A stretch of 64,000 bases of DNA from Pseudomonadota bacterium (GTDB taxonomy: Bacteria > Pseudomonadota > Alphaproteobacteria > Micropepsales > Micropepsaceae): assembly GCA_018241025.1 (NCBI GenBank), contig JAFEEQ010000003.1, positions 186,001-250,000 of the forward strand, in the 5' to 3' direction. Shown here piece after piece: positions 59,266-64,000 of the stretch (position 1 is its first letter; the number at the start of each line of letters is the position of its first letter). The notes under the pieces were generated by a model. That model saw only the letters and a list, made by a program, of their open reading frames with translations. It ran no database searches and was not told the origin of the DNA. Made by a program: the position numbers and the translations under genes.

Positions 59266-60588
59266 ATGCGCAAGATACTGGCCGCGGTGGCGGCTTTGCT
59301 GGTTTCGACGGCGGCACGGGCCGCGGATGATTGTCATATCGGCGCCTATCGCTTTGCCGGCGGAGAGGTGATCGACATCGCGCCGACCGACGGCGCGGCG
59401 CTGCGCTGGCGAATGTTCGATGGCACCGTCGGGCGGCTCGACCGCGATATGGGCGGACATTGGACGAGCAGCTTCGGCTGGACCGGGCGGCCGGACGGGC
59501 ATCGCGTGGCGCTGGGCGACTGTTCGCTCGGCGAGCTGAGCTTCGACGGCAGGCTTGCCAAGCGGATCGCGTTCGACAGCGAAGAGACGACCTTCAAGGG
59601 CCGCGACGGCGTCGATCTGAAGGGCCGGCTGGTGCTGCCCAAGGGCGGCGGCAAGGTGCCGATCGTGGTGCTGGTGCACGGCTCGGAGAGCGACTCGGCG
59701 CTGCGCTTCTATTTCGAGCAGCGGATGTTCCCGGCCGAAGGTCTCGGCGTGTTCGTCTACGACAAGCGCGGAACGGGCTCGTCGGCGGGCACCTATACGC
59801 AGGATTTCGACCTGCTCGCCGACGATGCCGTGGCGGCGATGCGCGCGGCACGGCGGCTGGCGGGCGCGCGGGCTGGGCGCGTCGGCTATCAGGGCGGCAG
59901 CCAGGGCGGCTGGATCGTGCCGCTGGCGGTGAACCGCGCGCCGGTGGATTTCGCCATCGTCAGCTTCGGCCTCGCCGTGACCGTGCTCGAGGAAGACGAG
60001 CAGGAGATGGTGCTCGAGATGAAATTGAAGGGCCATTCAGGCGACGAGATCGCCAAGGCGCTCGAAGTGGCGCATGCCGCCGAGACGCTTGCGGGCGATG
60101 CCATGGCAGGAAAGGCGGTTACCGATGCCGACTATGCCGCGTTCGATGCGGTGCGCGCGAAGTATCGCAACGAACCCTGGTTCAAGGACGTGCACGGCAA
60201 TTTCACCTATTTCCTGCTGCCGCTGGACAAGGAGCAGCTTGAGGCCTTTGCCCGCGAGCACGACTGGCATACGCCGGTCCGCTACGAGCCGATGCCGACG
60301 CTGGAAGCGAGCACGACGCCGCAGCTCTGGATCCTCGGCAGCGACGATCTGCAGGCGCCGAGCGCCGAAACCGCGCGGCGGATCAAATCGCTGATCGACG
60401 AAGGTAAGGACTTCACGCTGGCGCTCAATCCCGGTGCCGAGCATGGCATGACGCTCTTTGAAACGGATGCGAATGGCGACCGGGTGTCGACACGCTATGC
60501 GCCGGGCTATTTCCGGATGATGCGCGACTTCGCCCGCGACGGCGCGATCCCCGGCGCCTATGGCGACGCGACGATCACGCGGCCGTAG
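59266..60588 (+). CDS. Secreted alpha/beta hydrolase
   Basis: The 440-residue product has a signal peptide (MRKILAAVAALLVSTAARA) and a Cys-bearing N-terminal domain, then an alpha/beta-hydrolase fold from about residue 110 with IVVLVHGSESDSA (oxyanion) and FVYDKRGTGSSAG. The nucleophile Ser is in GYQGGSQGGW (about 215), and LNPGAEHG near the end is likely to hold the catalytic His. It resembles periplasmic esterases or acyl-transferring hydrolases; the substrate is unknown. The ATG at 59266 begins the signal peptide. The 3' end is 6 bp from the convergent exbD gene. Confidence 0.82.
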   Translation: MRKILAAVAALLVSTAARAADDCHIGAYRFAGGEVIDIAPTDGAALRWRMFDGTVGRLDRDMGGHWTSSFGWTGRPDGHRVALGDCSLGELSFDGRLAKRIAFDSEETTFKGRDGVDLKGRLVLPKGGGKVPIVVLVHGSESDSALRFYFEQRMFPAEGLGVFVYDKRGTGSSAGTYTQDFDLLADDAVAAMRAARRLAGARAGRVGYQGGSQGGWIVPLAVNRAPVDFAIVSFGLAVTVLEEDEQEMVLEMKLKGHSGDEIAKALEVAHAAETLAGDAMAGKAVTDADYAAFDAVRAKYRNEPWFKDVHGNFTYFLLPLDKEQLEAFAREHDWHTPVRYEPMPTLEASTTPQLWILGSDDLQAPSAETARRIKSLIDEGKDFTLALNPGAEHGMTLFETDANGDRVSTRYAPGYFRMMRDFARDGAIPGAYGDATITRP

Positions 60589-60594
60589 CGAAGC

Positions 60595-60996
60595 TCAGAA
60601 CGGCTGCGTGTCGACCAGCCCGATCCTGGTGAGGCCGAGGCGCTCCGCTTCGGCCATCACCTTCACCACTGCGTCGTATCTGGCGAGGCGGTTGGCCATC
60701 ATGTGGATCTCGGGCTGGGGATTGCTGCGCGCCGCTTCGGCGAGTTTGGCATCGAGCGTCTTCTTGTCGATACGCCAGCCGTTCCACACCGCGGTACCGT
60801 CGAAGTCGACTTCGAGCATGACGACGGGCGTCGGCGTCGCCGGTCCTGGAACCGGCATGTCGAGCTTCACGGCATGGGTCTGCATCGGCAGCGTGATGAT
60901 GAGCAAGGTGAGCAGAACGAGCATCACATCGATCAGCGGTGTCGTGTTGATGTCGAGGACGACTTCGCCGTTGGACTGGGTCGCGGTCATTGCCAT
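60595..60996 (-). CDS. ExbD/TolR family proton-channel protein (orphan)
   Basis: The 133-residue product has the ExbD/TolR plan: a short cytoplasmic N terminus, a helix with INTTPLIDVMLVLLTLLIIT including the conserved Asp of LIDVML, and a periplasmic domain ending GLVDTQPF. ExbD usually works with ExbB/TolQ, but no partner is adjacent. GGGAGGGAG is a strong ribosome site. It may use a distant ExbB or act with the TolQ in this window. Confidence 0.88.
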   Translation of the reverse strand: MAMTATQSNGEVVLDINTTPLIDVMLVLLTLLIITLPMQTHAVKLDMPVPGPATPTPVVMLEVDFDGTAVWNGWRIDKKTLDAKLAEAARSNPQPEIHMMANRLARYDAVVKVMAEAERLGLTRIGLVDTQPF

Positions 60997-61142
60997 GGAT
61001 CACTCCCTCCCTGGTGACGCACAAAGGCTGCGCCGCGATTGTGGCCAATTGCGGCAAATGCCGCTGCGTGGCGGCGTAAATGAGTGACTGCTTGTCAGCG
61101 CGGCGCGGCGCCGTCAGCATGGCGGCGAGGGAGAACGGTGCC

Positions 61143-61940
61143 ATGAGCTTCGCGAAGATCGGCGATCTGGAGATGTATTTCGAGCGCGCGGGTTCGGGGC
61201 CGCCGCTGCTGTTCATATCGGGCTCCGGCGGCGATCTCCGGATGAAGCCGAACCAGATGGATGGGCCGTTTCCGAAGAACTTCGACACGCTGAGCTACGA
61301 CCAGCGCGGACTGGGACAAACCAGCAAACCTGATGCGCCTTATACGATGGCCGACTATGCCGACGATGCGGCGAGGTTGATGGATCACGTCGGATGGGCA
61401 CGTGCGCGGGTGATCGGCGTGTCGTTCGGCGGAATGGTGGCGCAGGAATTCGTGCTCAGGCATCCGAAGAAGGTCGAGCGTCTGGTGCTCGCCTGTACCT
61501 CGCCGGGCGGCGCCGGCGGCGCGTCGTTTCCGTTCCACACGATCGAGCATATGAGCCGCGAAGAACGCGCACGGTATCTCATCCCGGTGAACGACACGCG
61601 GCGCGATGAGGCCTGGGCGAAGGCTCATCCCGAGCAATATGCGCAGTTCCTGGCGCTGGCGATGGCCGACCCGTTCGGCGACGAACCGGGACGGGCGATG
61701 GGTTATCACCGCCAGCTCGAGGCGCGCTCGCACCACGACACCTACGACCGGCTTCCGCAGATCGATTGCCCGGTGCTGATCGCGGCGGGGCGCTTCGACG
61801 GCATCGCCCTGCCCGCGACACAAGAGAAGATGCAGGCGCGGATAAGAGGTTCGGAGCTGCGGTTCTACGATGGCGGGCACATGTTCATGATCCAGGACCG
61901 CGCGGCGATCCCGGACATGGTGGCCTTTCTGAAGGGGTAA
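61143..61940 (+). CDS. Alpha/beta hydrolase
   Basis: The 265-residue cytoplasmic protein is an alpha/beta-fold hydrolase. LSYDQRGLGQTSKP precedes the nucleophile elbow GVSFGGMVAQE (Ser about 99), AGRFDGIA holds the likely Asp, and YDGGHMFMIQD the His. There is no signal peptide. The substrate is not known; it may be an ester, lactone or epoxide hydrolase. The ATG at 61143 has GGGAGAACGG upstream. It is divergent from the exbD gene. Confidence 0.88.
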   Translation: MSFAKIGDLEMYFERAGSGPPLLFISGSGGDLRMKPNQMDGPFPKNFDTLSYDQRGLGQTSKPDAPYTMADYADDAARLMDHVGWARARVIGVSFGGMVAQEFVLRHPKKVERLVLACTSPGGAGGASFPFHTIEHMSREERARYLIPVNDTRRDEAWAKAHPEQYAQFLALAMADPFGDEPGRAMGYHRQLEARSHHDTYDRLPQIDCPVLIAAGRFDGIALPATQEKMQARIRGSELRFYDGGHMFMIQDRAAIPDMVAFLKG

Positions 61941-61960
61941 GGAATTTTCCCCATTCGTCT

Positions 61961-61981
61961 TGGCCGGGCTTGTCCCGGCCA
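61961..61981. repeat. Palindrome of the TGGCCGGG family
   Basis: TGGCCGGG and CCCGGCCA form a perfect 8-bp stem around CTTGT. It lies 20 bp after the hydrolase stop and shares its core with the copies at 22224 and 24357. Confidence 0.8.
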
Positions 61982-62060
61982 TCCATGAACTCTATTCAGC
62001 AGGGCGATCCTGGATCGCCGGAACACGTCCGGCGTTGACGACCTTCTTGAAAGCGCCTTT

Positions 62061-62690
62061 GTGTTCCACCTTTTTGCCCCCGCCTTCACCACACTGTTCG
62101 TCGCCATCGGGCCGGTGGAGATCGCGTCGATGTTCCTCGCCCTGACCGCGGGCATGGGCAAGGCGGAGCGGCGCAACACCGCCATCGTCTCGGCTGCCGT
62201 CGCGACGGGCGTGCTGGTCGCATTCGCGCTGGGCGGCATCCAGCTGCTCGACCTGATCGGAGTCGGATTGCCCGCGTTCCGCACGGCAGGCGGCGTGCTG
62301 CTGCTGATGGTGGCGGCCGACCTCCTGCTGGCGCAGCACACGGCGATCAGCTCCATCACTCCGACCGAAGAGGGCGAGGCCCAGCGCCATGAGACCGACG
62401 TTGCCGTGTTTCCGCTAGCCATCCCGCTGACCGCCGGCCCGGGCAGCATGACCGCCATCGTCCTTCTGATGAGCAAGACGCGCGTACCGCTCGACGTCGT
62501 GTCGGTGCTGGGGGCACTGGGCGCGATCATGCTGATCACCTTCGTCTCGATGCTGGCATCGGACCGGCTGATGAAGCTGCTGCGCAAGACCGGGGCGAAC
62601 GTGATCGCGCGCGTTTCCGGCGTGCTTCTGGCGGCATTGGCGATGCAGTTCATCTTCGACGGCCTGAGCGACAGCGGGCTGTTCCGCTAG
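62061..62690 (+). CDS. MarC family integral membrane protein
   Basis: The 209-residue product has about six hydrophobic segments and the MarC landmarks FAPAFTTLFVAIGPVEIASMF at the start and AVFPLAIPLTAGPGSMTAIVLL in the middle. The family has no settled transport role. A GTG start is used. It follows a hydrolase gene by 120 bp that include a palindrome. Confidence 0.87.
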   Translation: MFHLFAPAFTTLFVAIGPVEIASMFLALTAGMGKAERRNTAIVSAAVATGVLVAFALGGIQLLDLIGVGLPAFRTAGGVLLLMVAADLLLAQHTAISSITPTEEGEAQRHETDVAVFPLAIPLTAGPGSMTAIVLLMSKTRVPLDVVSVLGALGAIMLITFVSMLASDRLMKLLRKTGANVIARVSGVLLAALAMQFIFDGLSDSGLFR

Positions 62691-62770
62691 AAGCGATTGC
62701 CGCAGCCGGTTTGACCGCGTGCCCCGCGGGCGGTTTGATGCCGCCAACAAGATATCCAGGGCACGGAACC

Positions 62771-64000
62771 ATGTCTCAGCAGGGCGTATTGGCGGCATTG
62801 GCGACCGGGGAGTTCATCTCCATCGGCGCGCGGATGATGGAGATCGCAGCGGAGAAACCCGATGCGCCGGCGGTGACCGCGAACGACGTCACGCTTAGCT
62901 GGAAGGAACTGCACGAGCGCACCAACCGGATGGCGCGCGGGATGCTCGCCAAAGGCGTGAAGTTCGGCGATTTCGTCACCATCGCGCTGCCCAACGGATC
63001 GGGTTTCATCGAGGCTTGCTATGCCTGCTGGAAAATCGGCGCGACGCCGCAGCCGGTGTCGTCGAAATTGCCGGCGGGCGAACTGGCAGCAATCGTCGAG
63101 CTGGCGAATTCGCCGATCGTGGTCGGCAATCCCGGACTGACGAGCCCGCGCCCGCTGGTGACGGCGGAAGAGCTGGTCGCAGCCTCGGCCGACGACAGCG
63201 ACCTGCCCGATACGATTGCGCCATCCTACAAGGCGCCGACGAGCGGCGGTTCGACGGGGCGGCCGAAACTGATCGTCTCGGGTTCGCGCGGCGTGACGGT
63301 GAAGGGTGGGGTCGAGGGCTCGTTCTGGCGTTATGACGGCAATTCGACGGTGCTGATGCCCGGGCCGCTCTATCACAACGGACCGTTCGGCTGCGTCTTC
63401 GGCGCGCTCAACGCCGGGGCGTATGTCGTGGTGATGCCGAAATTCGATGCCGAAGCGACGCTGCGCGACATCGAGAAATACAAGGCCGACTGGGTCTATT
63501 TCGTGCCGACGATGATGAGCCGGATTTGGCGCCTACCGAATCGCGAAGATTTCGACGTCTCGTCGCTGAAAACGCTGTGGCACCTCGCGGCGCCCTGCCC
63601 GCCGCATCTGAAGGAAGCCTATATCCACTGGCTCGGCGGCGACGTGATCATGGAGCTCTATGCCGGAACCGAGGCGCAATGCGTGACGGTGATCACCGGA
63701 ACCGAGTGGCTGCTGCACCGGGGCTCGGTTGGACGAGTGATGGGCGGCGGCGAGATGGCGGCGTTCGATGCCGAAGGCAACAAGCTGCCGACCGGCGAGA
63801 CCGGCGAGATCTATATGAAGCGCGATCCGTCGCTGCCGCCGAGCTATCGCTATATCGGCGCCGAGGCGCGGACGCTTCCGGGCGGCTGGGAGAGCCTGGG
63901 AGACATCGGCTATTTCGATCACGACGGCTATCTCTATCTCGCCGACCGGCGCACCGACATGATCCTGGTCGGCGGCGCGAACATCTATCCGGCCGAGATC
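62771..64000 (+). CDS. AMP-binding acyl-CoA synthetase (cut by window end)
   Basis: An uninterrupted frame of 410 codons runs from ATG 62771 to the window end. The product belongs to the ANL superfamily: the P-loop is TSGGSTGRPKL (about 155-165), then PGPLYHNGPFG, ELYAGTEAQCVT and YLADRRTDMILVGGANIYPAEI, where the A8 motif DRRTDMI marks the hinge. It activates a carboxylic acid as an acyl-adenylate and probably makes a CoA thioester. The C-terminal domain is cut off. The neighbouring hydratase and FadB-like genes make fatty acids or aromatic acids plausible substrates. Confidence 0.88.
   Translation, partial: MSQQGVLAALATGEFISIGARMMEIAAEKPDAPAVTANDVTLSWKELHERTNRMARGMLAKGVKFGDFVTIALPNGSGFIEACYACWKIGATPQPVSSKLPAGELAAIVELANSPIVVGNPGLTSPRPLVTAEELVAASADDSDLPDTIAPSYKAPTSGGSTGRPKLIVSGSRGVTVKGGVEGSFWRYDGNSTVLMPGPLYHNGPFGCVFGALNAGAYVVVMPKFDAEATLRDIEKYKADWVYFVPTMMSRIWRLPNREDFDVSSLKTLWHLAAPCPPHLKEAYIHWLGGDVIMELYAGTEAQCVTVITGTEWLLHRGSVGRVMGGGEMAAFDAEGNKLPTGETGEIYMKRDPSLPPSYRYIGAEARTLPGGWESLGDIGYFDHDGYLYLADRRTDMILVGGANIYPAEI

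Overview
The window is GC-rich, densely packed chromosomal DNA of an alphaproteobacterium. The evidence is the block ruvCAB - ybgC - tolQRAB - pal - cpoB - tilS - ftsH - folP - glmM - thiD, LexA-type boxes of the form GAAC-N7-GAAC, a metF/metH operon led by an ArsR-methyltransferase fusion, and intergenic palindromes of a kind common in that class. I cannot name a genus. No rRNA, tRNA, CRISPR array or intact insertion sequence was seen.

Layout. 1-3000: end of a membrane protein, purA and a nitronate monooxygenase-like gene with a strong terminator. 3000-17250 (minus strand): cofactor and cell-wall genes (thiD, glmM, a divergent folP), ftsH, tilS, the complete Tol-Pal envelope system and the Holliday-junction genes ruvCAB. 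17330-19260: a small secreted protein, yebC with a repeat element at its stop codon, a remnant of a GNKNALKHG-type gene and an SOS box. 19265-21867: a lower-GC island with Vsr, a C5 cytosine methyltransferase and an unassigned PD-(D/E)XK-like protein, which reads as a compact restriction-modification system. 21900-31700: accessory metabolism (phytanoyl-CoA dioxygenase family, AmpD-like amidase, a siderophore-interacting protein operon with a ribbon-helix-helix gene and repeated operators, a DjlA-like co-chaperone, 5-oxoprolinase, a short-chain dehydrogenase). 31800-34700: a 25-codon membrane microprotein and three tandem secreted aspartyl-protease-like paralogues. 34800-40400: the methionine operon (ArsR-methyltransferase, metF, metH) behind an AT-rich palindrome. 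40480-52700: mlaA/mlaC lipid transport, a ClC channel, ettA, an RND efflux pump with its adaptor, a 45-aa membrane protein, a phosphoesterase, an outer-membrane barrel and an MBL hydrolase. 52800-64000: a PadR-controlled membrane protein, serine hydrolase/DUF402 genes, fatty-acid degradation genes, hydrolases, an orphan ExbD, a MarC-type protein and a truncated acyl-CoA synthetase.

How the genes work together. Tol-Pal, MlaA/MlaC and the RND pump all serve the outer envelope. RuvABC, an SOS box and Vsr relate to DNA damage and repair. The enoyl-CoA hydratase, FadB-like fusion and AMP-binding enzyme form a beta-oxidation neighbourhood. The most unusual items are the restriction island with its unassigned nuclease candidate, the SOS boxes, the repeat insertion that duplicated the end of yebC, the ATCATCA operators before the RHH gene, the triplicated aspartyl proteases with a degenerate middle copy, and the atypical folP.
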